From contig CAZAQV010000003.1 of assembly GCA_964487255.1 (NCBI GenBank), positions 62,001 to 126,000 of the forward strand: DNA of 64,000 bases, written 5' to 3'. Under the pieces are notes generated by a model that worked only from the letters and a program-made list of their open reading frames with translations, was not told the origin of the DNA and ran no database searches. This document shows, piece by piece, positions 34,441 through 45,750 of this stretch (positions are counted from its first letter, which is position 1; the number at the start of each line of letters is the position of its first letter). A program made the translations under genes and the position numbers. This DNA is from CAZAQV01 sp964487255. Lineage in GTDB: Bacteria > Myxococcota_A > Polyangia > Polyangiales > CAZAQV01.

Positions 34441-36264
34441 TCAGAGTGTGCTCAAGTAGGCGACGAGAGCTTGCAGCTCCGATTGCGAAAGGTGGGAAGT
34501 CTGTCCGTGGAGGTCTCCGCCCCCACAACGCTCGTCCGTGAACCGCGCCATCAAAGTCTTCGCGCATCCGTCGTGCATGTAGGGCGGTCGATGCGAGAGC
34601 CCTACCAGCGACGGCACCTGAAAAGCGCCACCTGTCCCGACGTCGACCGTCGCGTTGTTGGTAAAGCGTTCCCCAGAATGGCAGCTCGCGCAGCCGACTG
34701 CAGAACGCTCAAAGAGTGCCTTGCCTCTCGCAACAGCTTGTTCATCGCCTGCGACTGCAAAACTCGGTGGCATCGCAAGCCTGTCGAGCCAATCATCCAC
34801 ATCCAACAAGTTACCGTGGCGCGCCACCGATCCACCCATACGCTCAAAAAATGTCTCCTGAACGAGCTCTTCCATATCGCGATGCTCACCTTGCCAATGA
34901 AATGGCGCCGTATCGAGTAGTCCGCCGCGAAGATCTTGGGTACGCCGGATCTCCCCCGTGACAAACTCCCACGCGACCCCGTCATCTCCACCATTCGGGT
35001 GACACGATGCACAAGTCAGACCAAACCCCGTATCCGTGTGGAAGTCCTCATGACCAAGGTCGAGAATTCCCCCCTGATAGAAATCTTTACTCGTCGCAAG
35101 ATCGAGCCTCGGCGCATCGACGAGTGAACGTTGAGCCTCAGCCGCCTCTTGGTACTGAGCGATAACGATGCGCCAAGGGTTGCGAGTTTGTATGGCGATT
35201 GTTGCACCAAACCTCGCCATCCCGATCCACCGGCCTCCGACGTCCTCTACACTTGAACGTATGCTCAACGGACGCGGCTGAATGCATTCAACAATCTGAT
35301 TTGACGCTGGCTTCCAGGGCTCAGAATCGAAGCGAAAAACAGAAGCGGCATTTCTATTTCCCGATGCGAGGATGAACCGTTCCTCACCGTGGTCGATGGT
35401 GTCGAGCGGTAGCGCGGGTATGTCTAAGACCCGTGTGTGGGCAACCTTGCCATGCCGCATCACTGTCAGAGCGCTATTGACGGGATGGGTCGCGCAAGAG
35501 CGGCTGTGATATTGAGGAGTTGGGTCCGACTGACGAGCCACGACGTCGGCCTGCACCACGTGATGCGTGAGAAGAACGCTTGCATCTTCCGCGGCACGCA
35601 TACGCCAGGCACTCGCTGCGCCCGCCCGCTCGGGCGTATCCGGAACGAGCTTTGCTCGAACGCCCATATCGTGCCCGAGCACATACACCTCGGCGGTCCT
35701 GAAAACAGAAACGTAGGCGTGCTCGCCACTGAACACGACATCCCTCAGCCCCGGCTCAAGCTGCACCGAGCGAACAACGTCGCCGCCTTCAGCCGCTTGC
35801 TCCAACACACGACCGTCCGCGCAAGCAACCCAGAACCGTGCCCTTTGAAGCGACTCCTTTTCGTCGGGCACACGCGCAATGCCGCGAGGCTCAGAACAAG
35901 TGGGCAGCATCCCAAGAACTGAACGCCAGCCGGTGTGGATTTGCGCGACTTCTCCGCTTCCCTCTAACAGGACTCCGAACAGCTCATCGGTCAGCTGTGC
36001 AACGCGTCCTGGCCGGCTTGCTGCATCAAGCTTCAAGACTTGCTGCGTATGGCCTTGCTCAAGGAGCCAAACGGAGTCGTGATCAGCATCAGACGCCACG
36101 ACGCTCTGACCGTTCCAGGCGAACTCAATCGAGCCGCCGCCAATCGGCGGAACAGCCACTTGTGGGTCACGCTCATCGGCAGCGAGAGGCGCGAAGCTGT
36201 CGGTCTGCGAACTGCAACCGACTACGGCGATGGTGGCGAATACGGTTATCCATTTGTGGGGCAT
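34441..36264 (-). CDS. Di-heme cytochrome c lipoprotein (cytochrome c peroxidase/MauG-like C-terminal half)
   Basis: 607 residues. MPHKWITVFATIAVVGCSS is a lipoprotein signal. Residues about 50-390 form a beta-propeller-like sensor part with short repeated strands (SVVASDADHDSVWLLEQG). The C-terminal third resembles the di-heme peroxidase family: two CXXCH motifs (LTCASCHPNGGDDG near 425, VGCASCHSGERFTNN near 535), linked by RTQDLRGGLLDTAPFHWQGEHRDMEELVQETF and followed by VPSLVGLSHRPPYMHDGCAKTLMARF, the region of the second heme ligand. A propeller fused to a di-heme peroxidase-like domain is seen in secreted proteins of unknown substrate; a peroxidase or MauG-like oxidase role is inferred. 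Confidence 0.85.
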   Translation of the reverse strand: MPHKWITVFATIAVVGCSSQTDSFAPLAADERDPQVAVPPIGGGSIEFAWNGQSVVASDADHDSVWLLEQGHTQQVLKLDAASRPGRVAQLTDELFGVLLEGSGEVAQIHTGWRSVLGMLPTCSEPRGIARVPDEKESLQRARFWVACADGRVLEQAAEGGDVVRSVQLEPGLRDVVFSGEHAYVSVFRTAEVYVLGHDMGVRAKLVPDTPERAGAASAWRMRAAEDASVLLTHHVVQADVVARQSDPTPQYHSRSCATHPVNSALTVMRHGKVAHTRVLDIPALPLDTIDHGEERFILASGNRNAASVFRFDSEPWKPASNQIVECIQPRPLSIRSSVEDVGGRWIGMARFGATIAIQTRNPWRIVIAQYQEAAEAQRSLVDAPRLDLATSKDFYQGGILDLGHEDFHTDTGFGLTCASCHPNGGDDGVAWEFVTGEIRRTQDLRGGLLDTAPFHWQGEHRDMEELVQETFFERMGGSVARHGNLLDVDDWLDRLAMPPSFAVAGDEQAVARGKALFERSAVGCASCHSGERFTNNATVDVGTGGAFQVPSLVGLSHRPPYMHDGCAKTLMARFTDERCGGGDLHGQTSHLSQSELQALVAYLSTL

Positions 36265-36580
36265 GCAAACTGACTACGCAAACGGTGTGCCCGCACATTG
36301 TTGACGAAAAAGGCAGTCGTTGCGCTGGCGCCTCATCGAACGACTGTGCGCATCAGAAACATGTGAGCAGATAACTGCACACGACTAGCGGGGCCGCGAT
36401 CGTACGCTGAGCAGGTGCGAGTGTGCCCCCGACGCCGTGTGCAACAACAACCGCGTAGGATTTCCCGGCGACCCGTGTGTCTTCCAACTGCGCGTCGATG
36501 GCCACCAGATGTAAACTTGGGGACGCGGCCCAACCGTCAACTTGACGCAACCACGCTTCGCACAAACCGAGAATGCGACA
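36265..36580. other. Intergenic region upstream of the Y1 transposase
   Basis: About 316 bases between the di-heme lipoprotein gene and the transposase start. The last part holds the left REP-like repeat (36514-36544). I see no convincing gene, terminator or promoter in the remainder, although it must contain the promoter of the di-heme lipoprotein gene reading leftwards. Confidence 0.5.
36514..36544 (+). repeat. REP-like 31-bp repeat, left flank of the Y1 transposase
   Basis: AACTTGGGGACGCG, a seven-base loop, then CGTCAACTTG. The stem is formed by GACG and CGTC. The copy downstream of the transposase is in the opposite orientation, so the two bracket the transposase gene as inverted repeats, as REPs do around REP-associated tyrosine transposase genes. 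Confidence 0.85.
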
Positions 36581-37420
36581 ATGCCTCGCAAAGCTCGCGA
36601 AATACCACCTCACCAACTGGTTCATGTACGCAGCCGTTTCGTAGACGGCCGCTTCACTTTCGACGACAGCGCTAGACGTTATTACCTACTTCAACTGGAC
36701 AGGTCATTACACGATGTGGACTGGACTCTCATCAGTTTTGCCCTCATGAGTTCGCATATCCACCTTGGTCTTTTGTCCGGTCTCACACCGTTGTCTGCGT
36801 GGATTCATCGGGTCCACACAGCGACTTCCGGGTGGATCAACGCAAGACGTCGGTTCGCGTCGCCGCAAACGCTTGGCCCAGTATTCGGAGACCGCCCCAG
36901 CACGAACCTGGTTCCAATGGAGAACACACTCGAGTTGCTTACCTACCATCACAACAACCCCGTAAAGGCAGGTGTTGTCGCGTCGCCTGCCGAATCGATG
37001 TGGACGAGTCATCGCCAGTATCTCAGCCTCCCTTGTTTTCATAGCAAGTCGTTGGACGTCAATCGTGGCCTTGCCTTGGCCTCGCTGAGTTGGCGACAGT
37101 TCGCCAGACATCTGAACAACGCAGCAGACGACGCCCGTATTGTGAGTGGAGGACCGGGTGCGGCGGTGGCACTGGTTGCACGACATCTCGACCTACCCGA
37201 ACGTGCTCTGTGTGGTGGATCTCGAGCAAGACACGTTGTCTTCGCAAGACGCGTGGTTCTGTCACTCGCATCCGAGTGGGGCTATTCCACAGCGAGAACA
37301 GCCACCGAGTTGGGTATTTCGAGAGCAGCAGCGACGAAATTGTTGAATTCCGCTTCACCTCAAGCCCGCTTTATCGGTCGGAAACTAGCCAGACAGCACG
37401 CGGGTTTGGCAAACATCTAG
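36581..37420 (+). CDS. REP-associated tyrosine transposase (Y1, HUH endonuclease family)
   Basis: 279 residues from ATG 36581. The HUH motif is in SFALMSSHIHLGL near residue 60 and the catalytic Tyr in ENTLELLTYHHNNPVKAGVV near 125; the phrase HHNNPVKAG is typical of this group. An additional C-terminal domain (about 165-275) ends in a helix-turn-helix-like segment (YSTARTATELGISRAAATKL) resembling DnaA C-terminal type domains found in many RAYTs of this size. Such enzymes nick and rejoin single-stranded REP DNA and are usually single-copy and domesticated. Inverted 31-bp REP-like repeats sit 37 bp upstream and 180 bp downstream. Its stop codon is the first part of an inverted-repeat element. 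Confidence 0.92.
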   Translation: MPRKAREIPPHQLVHVRSRFVDGRFTFDDSARRYYLLQLDRSLHDVDWTLISFALMSSHIHLGLLSGLTPLSAWIHRVHTATSGWINARRRFASPQTLGPVFGDRPSTNLVPMENTLELLTYHHNNPVKAGVVASPAESMWTSHRQYLSLPCFHSKSLDVNRGLALASLSWRQFARHLNNAADDARIVSGGPGAAVALVARHLDLPERALCGGSRARHVVFARRVVLSLASEWGYSTARTATELGISRAAATKLLNSASPQARFIGRKLARQHAGLANI

Positions 37421-37580
37421 TGCTGTGACCACGAAGTTCTGAACCCATCCGCTGCGCAGCAAAGCGAACTCGGTTGTCGTTCAAACTTGAATCTACGCTG
37501 CAGGTGCTGCGTTTTCTCTCCTACGATTTCGCTCCGCTGCTGTGCGGCCAGGGATCACAACCTCGCGGTCACAGCACTAG
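37417..37580. repeat. 164-bp element with 14-bp perfect inverted ends
   Basis: CTAGTGCTGTGACC at 37417-37430 is repeated in inverse at 37567-37580 (GGTCACAGCACTAG). The interior has no open frame of note. The left end supplies the transposase stop codon TAG. This could be a MITE-like insertion between the transposase and its right REP repeat, or a long hairpin transcript. No target-site duplication can be judged because the left end overlaps coding sequence. Confidence 0.7.
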
Positions 37581-37600
37581 CTATTGTGAATGCTCGGCGG

Positions 37601-37631
37601 CAAGTTGACGCATGCGGCGCGTCCCCAAGTT
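37601..37631 (-). repeat. REP-like 31-bp repeat, right flank of the Y1 transposase
   Basis: On the minus strand it reads AACTTGGGGACGCG, loop CCGCATG, CGTCAACTTG, identical in both arms to the left-flank copy and in opposite orientation. Stem GACGC/GCGTC. Confidence 0.85.
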
Positions 37632-37636
37632 GACAG

Positions 37637-38626
37637 CTATGAGTAGCCGACCATGCGCTGCTGGTCGTTGTCCCAGAGCTTGACGCGGAAAGCGCGCAAG
37701 ATGTCCTTGGGCCAGAGCGTGATCGTGTGTGGGCTTTGCAGCTCGGGGATGGCCGCCATGGCTTCAGGAAGCCGATAGAAAGGAATCATGGGGTTGAGGT
37801 GATGAATATGATGGTAGCCGATATTGCCGGTAAACCAGTTCATCACCGGGCCGCATTTCATGAAGCTCGACGATTCGAGCGCGGCCTTGGTGAAGTCCCA
37901 CGTCTCACGCGGTTGGATGAGCACCTCTTCAAAGTTGTGCTGAATATAAAAAAGGTATGCGCCGCTCATGCATGCAACGGCGAGCGGTAACAAGTAAGTC
38001 ACAAAGAGCGTCCATGGACCGAACGCGACTCCAACTCCAATCGAGAGCACAATGTGAAGCACCAGCGCGACGATGGCGGAGTAGTTCTTTTTGGGGTCGC
38101 GCAAAAACGGGTGAATGCACATGCCGTAAGAGAAAACTGTGAGCCACGCCAGCATGATGGTCAGCGGATGGCGCGCAGCCTTGTACCGAAAACGAAGTCC
38201 TGGAGACATGTTTTTCCACATCTCCGTGGTCACGACGGGATATGAGCCCACGTGCGAGCCGACGATTTTCATGTTGTTGGCGTGGTGATAGTTATGGGTT
38301 TGCTTCCACACCCGCGGCGGAACGAGAACCAACATCCCGTAGGCCTTGAAGATCCACTGAGCTGGCTTCGAGTTGCGAAGCAGCGAACCATGCATATGGT
38401 CGTGGAAAAGAATAAAGAAACGCACGGTCGTCAATCCCGCGATCACCGAACTCACGAGCTGCAGGTACCAAGGCACAGGCGCGACGGTTACCGCTAGGGC
38501 CAGCACAATTACCAACGCGGTGGAGAGCACCGCGAACCAGGACCGGACTTGGCTCTCTTGGGTAAAGGGTTTGGTGGCTCGAACCAGCTCTTTGCCAGTT
38601 CTCGGCGCTGTGGTGTCGACAGACAT
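37637..38626 (-). CDS. Membrane fatty acid desaturase
   Basis: 329 residues from ATG 38626 (MSVDTTAPRTGKEL). Longer frames reach upstream into the divergent radical SAM gene and are less likely. The three His boxes of the membrane di-iron desaturases are present: HDHMH near residue 85, HNYHHANN near 120, and HHIHHLNP near 285. At least four hydrophobic segments surround them. It introduces a double bond into acyl lipids in the membrane, which would help adjust fluidity. Electron donor partners are not adjacent. The downstream 3' end abuts the right REP repeat. Confidence 0.92.
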   Translation of the reverse strand: MSVDTTAPRTGKELVRATKPFTQESQVRSWFAVLSTALVIVLALAVTVAPVPWYLQLVSSVIAGLTTVRFFILFHDHMHGSLLRNSKPAQWIFKAYGMLVLVPPRVWKQTHNYHHANNMKIVGSHVGSYPVVTTEMWKNMSPGLRFRYKAARHPLTIMLAWLTVFSYGMCIHPFLRDPKKNYSAIVALVLHIVLSIGVGVAFGPWTLFVTYLLPLAVACMSGAYLFYIQHNFEEVLIQPRETWDFTKAALESSSFMKCGPVMNWFTGNIGYHHIHHLNPMIPFYRLPEAMAAIPELQSPHTITLWPKDILRAFRVKLWDNDQQRMVGYS

Positions 38627-38745
38627 CGCGGCGAAATCTAGCTCAACTCTCCCCAAGTCCCAAATGCTTTTCCAATGAAACGATGGCGGAATTGGGAGCA
38701 TTGGCCGGATGCGCCTGAGTTTGCCTGTGTCACAATGGCCGAACT

Positions 38746-41541
<2,796 letters not shown>

Positions 41542-41542
41542 G

Positions 41543-41565
41543 CTTGCTCGCGAACCACGAGCAAG
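41543..41565 (+). promoter_or_regulatory. Hairpin directly before a start codon
   Basis: CTTGCTCG, a seven-base loop, CGAGCAAG form a perfect eight-base-pair stem that ends one base before ATG 41566. The left arm with its context, CTAGGCTTGCTCGCGAACCA, resembles the start of the hairpin repeat seen at 20978 (CTAGGCTTTGCTGCGAACCA). If folded in mRNA it would cover the usual ribosome binding region of the next gene, so it may lower translation or couple it to the upstream gene. Confidence 0.5.
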
Positions 41566-42177
41566 ATGAGCGACGCCACCGACATCCTCAAGAGCATCGT
41601 CCGCAGCACCGCGGGGGACTTCCTGAGCCGCATTCGCAACACGGGACTGTCCAAAGCGATTGGACAAGCGATTGGCGACATCCGCGCACAGCGCTCTCGC
41701 ATCAGTGCCAAAGAACTCAGCGCAGCTTGCGCTGACATCCGAGGCGTCAAGAGCATCACCATCGGCTTTGTGGGTGGCAAGCTCGACGTCTATGTCGAAC
41801 GCGATGGCAGCGACATCGGCTTCCAGCTTGAGCCTGGGCCGATTCGCTTCGCCCCGCGCGGCGCGAAAGAAGTGTCCTTTTTTGTCCACCCCGCCGAAGC
41901 GAGCACCGGGCCGCTCACTTCGGATATCGTAGGGCGAATCGCTGGAGAGGTGGCTGCACGCCTGTGGAGTTTCTCTCCGAACCCGATCGGCGGAGCCGCT
42001 ATCGCTGACCGCGACGGCCGCCGGCTCAGTCTCGACCTTCGCGACACGCCGGTTGGACGGGGGCTACGCGGCTCTCCGATGGAGATCTTGCTCGAGGCCA
42101 TCGAGCTTCGTAGCCTCCGCGTTGAAGACGACGCGCTCGTCATCCAAATTGGCCTTCCGCGCCCCCTCGGGGTTTAG
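41566..42177 (+). CDS. Protein of unknown function downstream of the radical SAM gene
   Basis: 203 residues. No family recognised; no signal peptide or membrane helix. The N-terminal part (IRSTAGDFLSRIRNTGLSKAIGQAIG) is helical, then a beta-rich middle (VKSITIGFVGGKLDVYVERD, GFQLEPGPIRFAP) and an Arg-rich end. It lies 24 bases after the radical SAM gene on the same strand and 36 bases before cysC, so the three are probably one transcript. Its start is directly preceded by a hairpin (41543-41565). Confidence 0.65.
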   Translation: MSDATDILKSIVRSTAGDFLSRIRNTGLSKAIGQAIGDIRAQRSRISAKELSAACADIRGVKSITIGFVGGKLDVYVERDGSDIGFQLEPGPIRFAPRGAKEVSFFVHPAEASTGPLTSDIVGRIAGEVAARLWSFSPNPIGGAAIADRDGRRLSLDLRDTPVGRGLRGSPMEILLEAIELRSLRVEDDALVIQIGLPRPLGV

Positions 42178-42213
42178 AGGGTCGTCTCGCCGCCGAGGTG
42201 TTAGTGTGCTGAC

Positions 42214-42804
42214 ATGGGACAGACAAAGTCTCCAAACACTCGCATTCACGACGCCCGGCTCACGCCCGCGGAGCGCACCCAATCCATTGGCCAACGCGGC
42301 GTCGTTTTCTGGCTCACGGGTCTTTCCGGGTCGGGCAAGAGCACCATCGCATATGCCGCGGAGGAGCGCCTGGTGCGTGACGGCAAGGTCGCGTTCGTCC
42401 TGGACGGCGACAACCTTCGACACGGTCTATGCGGTGACCTTGGCTTTTCAGAAGCAGACCGCAAAGAAAACATGCGCCGCGTGGCTGAGGTCGCGAGACT
42501 CTTCGCAGACGCCAACGTAATTACGCTCGTGTCACTCGTTTCGCCCTACGCTACGGACCGAGAACAAGCCAAATACACCATTGGCGCGGAACGTTTTTAT
42601 GAGGTCCACGTCGCGACACCGCTCGAGGTATGTGAAGCACGCGACCCGAAAGGGCTTTACCAAAAAGCGCGCAGTGGAAAGCTCACAGGGATGACGGGAG
42701 TCGACGCCCCCTTCGAAACGCCGACCGAGCCGGCGTTGCGTTTGACACCGGCAGCGCTCGACGAGCAGGTGAGTGCCTTGCTCGCCCTACTTTCGGCATC
42801 TTAG
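42214..42804 (+). CDS. cysC: Adenylylsulfate kinase CysC
   Basis: 196 residues. It phosphorylates adenosine 5'-phosphosulfate to PAPS. Walker A FWLTGLSGSGKSTIAYAAEE near residue 35, then FVLDGDNLRHGLCGDLGFSEADRKENMRRVAEVARLFADA (the DGDN and GFS...R motifs), and EVHVATPLEVCEARDPKGLYQKARSGKL. Complete and normal in length. No cysD/cysN or cysH is nearby. It converges on mltG, and the two coding ends overlap by four bases. Confidence 0.95.
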   Translation: MGQTKSPNTRIHDARLTPAERTQSIGQRGVVFWLTGLSGSGKSTIAYAAEERLVRDGKVAFVLDGDNLRHGLCGDLGFSEADRKENMRRVAEVARLFADANVITLVSLVSPYATDREQAKYTIGAERFYEVHVATPLEVCEARDPKGLYQKARSGKLTGMTGVDAPFETPTEPALRLTPAALDEQVSALLALLSAS

Positions 42805-43826
42805 GGCGTCGCTTTACCCAAGATGTACTTGTCCACGTTGTGATCGTGCTCGACGAGGCTCTTGGCGAAGGCGTGACTGCCATCCCCTTTGGCCACGAAA
42901 AAGAAGTATTCGTGCTTCTCCGGAGCCCGCGCGGCCTCGATGGCCGCGAGTCCCGGATTCGAGATAGGTCCTGGCGGAAGTCCCTCGTGCCGGTAGGTGT
43001 TGTAGGGGTTCGATGCGTCTCGCAGCATCGCCTTTGTAATACGCCGTCCGTCGAAGGCACGGCAGCTGAGCAAAGTCGGCTTGATGGAACACCCGTACGA
43101 AACCGTTGGGTCGGCTTGCAACCGCTTGGGTGTAAACGTAGGGTCGTCGAGGCGGTTCTGAAACACACCGGCCACCGTGGCTCTTTCAGAAGGTTTCTGC
43201 GCTTCTTCTTCGACGAGGGAGGCCATCGTGAGCAGCGCGTTGACGTCCTCGACGCCTTCGATGTTCGGCCCAACCTTCCGCCAGAAGTTGCTCACCAGCC
43301 GTTCTACGACAGCCTCCGGCTCCGAGGGCGTACGCAACGCGTATGTATCTGGAAACAAATACCCCTCCGCCGACGACGCATCGATCCCTAACTTGCGTAA
43401 TAGGTCGGCGTCTTCGGTAGCGGCGATAAATTCACGAGCCGAGCAAACACGTTTTTCTTGTAGAAGCTCGGCGACCTCGAAACGATTGAGCCCTTCGCGA
43501 ACCAAGACACGATGCTGCTTTTCACCATACCCTTTCGCCAAGATCCGTAGCACATGAAACGGCGTCGTCTTCGCGGGGACGACTACCTCATGATCACGAA
43601 GCCGTGAAGAGGCTCCCATCAAGCGCAGATACAACCCAAACAATTCTGGGTGCTCAACCACGCCTTGATCGTGCAACTCGGCTACGAGTGCCCCGAGCTC
43701 ATATTGATTCGGCGTTCCGGTCCAGCGTGCCCCCCCCGACGCTTCCGAGTTGGCGTAGACGAGGATCAAAAAACCGATCGCACCCAGGACGAGAGCAAGG
43801 AACAGAAACGCAAACACTCGCTTCAT
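42801..43826 (-). CDS. mltG: Endolytic murein transglycosylase MltG (YceG-like)
   Basis: 341 residues. One N-terminal membrane helix (VFAFLFLALVLGAIGFLILV), a LysM-like subdomain, then the catalytic domain with the glutamate in LTMASLVEEEAQKPSERATVAGVFQNRL near residue 220, followed by LQADPTVSYG and TYRHEGLPPGPISNPGLAAIEAA. It cleaves nascent glycan strands in the periplasm to end peptidoglycan chain growth. The gene follows ruvX with a four-base overlap, an arrangement found in many bacteria (yqgF-mltG). Confidence 0.95.
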   Translation of the reverse strand: MKRVFAFLFLALVLGAIGFLILVYANSEASGGARWTGTPNQYELGALVAELHDQGVVEHPELFGLYLRLMGASSRLRDHEVVVPAKTTPFHVLRILAKGYGEKQHRVLVREGLNRFEVAELLQEKRVCSAREFIAATEDADLLRKLGIDASSAEGYLFPDTYALRTPSEPEAVVERLVSNFWRKVGPNIEGVEDVNALLTMASLVEEEAQKPSERATVAGVFQNRLDDPTFTPKRLQADPTVSYGCSIKPTLLSCRAFDGRRITKAMLRDASNPYNTYRHEGLPPGPISNPGLAAIEAARAPEKHEYFFFVAKGDGSHAFAKSLVEHDHNVDKYILGKATP

Positions 43827-44248
43827 TCAGCCTCCGAAACACTGCCGCGAGATTCGAGAAAGATCTGAAGAACCCACGCAGCAGCCGCTGCGTCCACCTC
43901 CTCGCCTCTACGCTTCCCTCGGCCTCCAGTTTTGGAAACAGCTTGCGTCGAAAATCGTTCATCACAGAAGTGCAAAGGAATGTCAGGCAACGCCTTTTCA
44001 AGCAGTCGTGCAAAGCGCCGAACTCGCAACGAGGCCGCGCCCTCGTCTCCACTCAGCGAAAGAGGCAACCCAAGGACAACCCCAACGACATCATGCTCAC
44101 GCGCCAGGCTCGCAAGTGCGTCTGCCCGCGCCTGCGGCGCGCCGGTCACGACACCATGCGGACTCGGTACTTTGACATCGTCGTCAGCAAACGCGACCCC
44201 CGTTCGCACGGTGCCAAAATCGAGGCCCATCCAGCACGCCATAGCCAC
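43823..44248 (-). CDS. ruvX: Holliday junction resolvase-like nuclease RuvX (YqgF)
   Basis: 141 residues. RNase H-like fold signatures: WMGLDFGTVRTGVAFADD near the start, DVVGVVLGLPLSLSGDEG in the middle, IPLHFCDERFSTQAV, and EEVDAAAAAWVLQIFL at the C-terminus, where the final acidic residue completes the active site. YqgF acts in pre-16S rRNA 5'-end maturation in E. coli. The start is unsettled between GTG 44248 and the ATG six bases later. Confidence 0.93.
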   Translation of the reverse strand: MAMACWMGLDFGTVRTGVAFADDDVKVPSPHGVVTGAPQARADALASLAREHDVVGVVLGLPLSLSGDEGAASLRVRRFARLLEKALPDIPLHFCDERFSTQAVSKTGGRGKRRGEEVDAAAAAWVLQIFLESRGSVSEAE

Positions 44249-44304
44249 GATACGGTAGCAAATGTGGGGTTTCCCCGCCCGCCCGAGAGCGCTATGGTCA
44301 TGCC

Positions 44305-45750
44305 GTGGGTTGGAAGATCAACCGATTACGCGACAAGGCCAGCAATCTCGCACTTGCCGCAAAGCACGACAAAGCTGTGGCTGTATACGGCGAGCTGCGC
44401 GCGCTTGAGCCCGACGAACCTCGTTGGCCGCACAAGCAAGGCGATCTTCTCCGCCGGCTGGGGCGGGAGAATGATGCCGTCGAGGCCTACGAGGCAGCCG
44501 TCGATGCCTATGCTTCGAAGGGCTTTTTGGCGCGTGCAGCAGCGATGGCAAAGGTGATTCTGACCATCGATCCAGACCGTAGTGAAGTCCTCGCGCGCGT
44601 GAACCCTACGGCTGCACAAGAGCTCCGCAAAAAGACGGGGAGCGGTCTCTACGACGCCCGCCAGCTTCTTGAGCAAGCCGCTGCGGCCGACGCTGAGAAG
44701 GCTCAAGCAGCGCATGCGCAGCAGGAGGCCGCGAGACAGCCCAGCGAACGCCCCGCGACACCGTCTGAACCCGCGCCCGCGCGAAAGCGCAAAGACTCCT
44801 CCGTGTTTCAGGCGGCGGCTCCCCTCAAGGCAGTGCAAGACGAAGACGACCTCATCGTCTTCGACGACGCTGACGTCACAAACCTCACGCTCAGCGATCA
44901 AGAACTCAGCGACCCGAATGAACGCGTCACGACGGCCTCCGATGGTCCCGATGCACTGCAGCTGGCCGCCCTACCGGCCATGCCCCTGTTCGCAGATATC
45001 CCACCGGATGCGTTGCGAAGCTTGGTGAGCAACGCAGAACTGGTTGAGGTTGCGGCCGGCACGACAATCGTGACCGAAGGCTCTGCTGCTAACGCTCTAT
45101 ACGTACTAACCGAGGGCACGGCCAGGGTCACCTCCCCGAGAGTCGCTCGCCCTATCCTTTTGACCGAAGGCGAGGTGTTTGGAGAATCCTGCCTCGTCGA
45201 CAGTGGCGCGCGTCAGGCCAACGTAGTCGCGCACACCGACGTAAGCGCCCTTCGAATTAGGAAAGACACCCTGGACGCGCTGTGCACCGCACACCCCCAG
45301 CTCCATGATGTGCTGCTCGAACTGCTGACCCGCCGTCTTGTCTCCAACCTGATGACGACATCGCCGATTTTCTGCGACCTGCCGAAAGAGGTTCAGCGCA
45401 AGCTCGCGACCTCATTCGAGATTCGTCGCGCGGATCCGGGAACAGCACTCATCATGCGAAACAAGCGCGCTGACGGTATGTACTTGCTACTCTCCGGCGC
45501 CCTCGAACTCATCGACAGCAACCAAGGGCGCTCCATCGTGCTTAACCCGGGTGCCCTGGTGGGCACCTACTCGTTGCTCCGCAAGACCGGCTCCCTCCAC
45601 GACGTCCTGGTCAAGTCGCCCGCCATTGTATTGCGATTGTCCGCAACACGCTTCCGCATGGCAGTCATCGAAAGCCAGAACGCTGTGGACCATCTGCGCA
45701 GTCTGGCAACCAGCATGCCTGACCAAAACCAACCAACGCTATCGACCTGA
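44305..45750 (+). CDS. TPR plus double cyclic-nucleotide-binding-domain protein
   Basis: 481 residues from GTG 44305. N-terminal TPR-like helices at about 15-85 (KAVAVYGELRALEPDEPRWPHKQGDLLRRLGR), then an Ala/Pro/Glu-rich linker to about 215. Two cNMP-binding-fold domains follow. The first (about 228-330) keeps the cassette core in EGEVFGESCLVDSGARQANVV, with Glu and Arg in the usual spacing. The second (about 345-460) is degenerate in its cassette (GALVGTYSLLRKTGSL). No DNA-binding helix-turn-helix or enzyme domain is joined. It may be a signal-responsive scaffold; this TPR/CNB architecture is common in myxobacteria. Confidence 0.82.
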   Translation: MGWKINRLRDKASNLALAAKHDKAVAVYGELRALEPDEPRWPHKQGDLLRRLGRENDAVEAYEAAVDAYASKGFLARAAAMAKVILTIDPDRSEVLARVNPTAAQELRKKTGSGLYDARQLLEQAAAADAEKAQAAHAQQEAARQPSERPATPSEPAPARKRKDSSVFQAAAPLKAVQDEDDLIVFDDADVTNLTLSDQELSDPNERVTTASDGPDALQLAALPAMPLFADIPPDALRSLVSNAELVEVAAGTTIVTEGSAANALYVLTEGTARVTSPRVARPILLTEGEVFGESCLVDSGARQANVVAHTDVSALRIRKDTLDALCTAHPQLHDVLLELLTRRLVSNLMTTSPIFCDLPKEVQRKLATSFEIRRADPGTALIMRNKRADGMYLLLSGALELIDSNQGRSIVLNPGALVGTYSLLRKTGSLHDVLVKSPAIVLRLSATRFRMAVIESQNAVDHLRSLATSMPDQNQPTLST

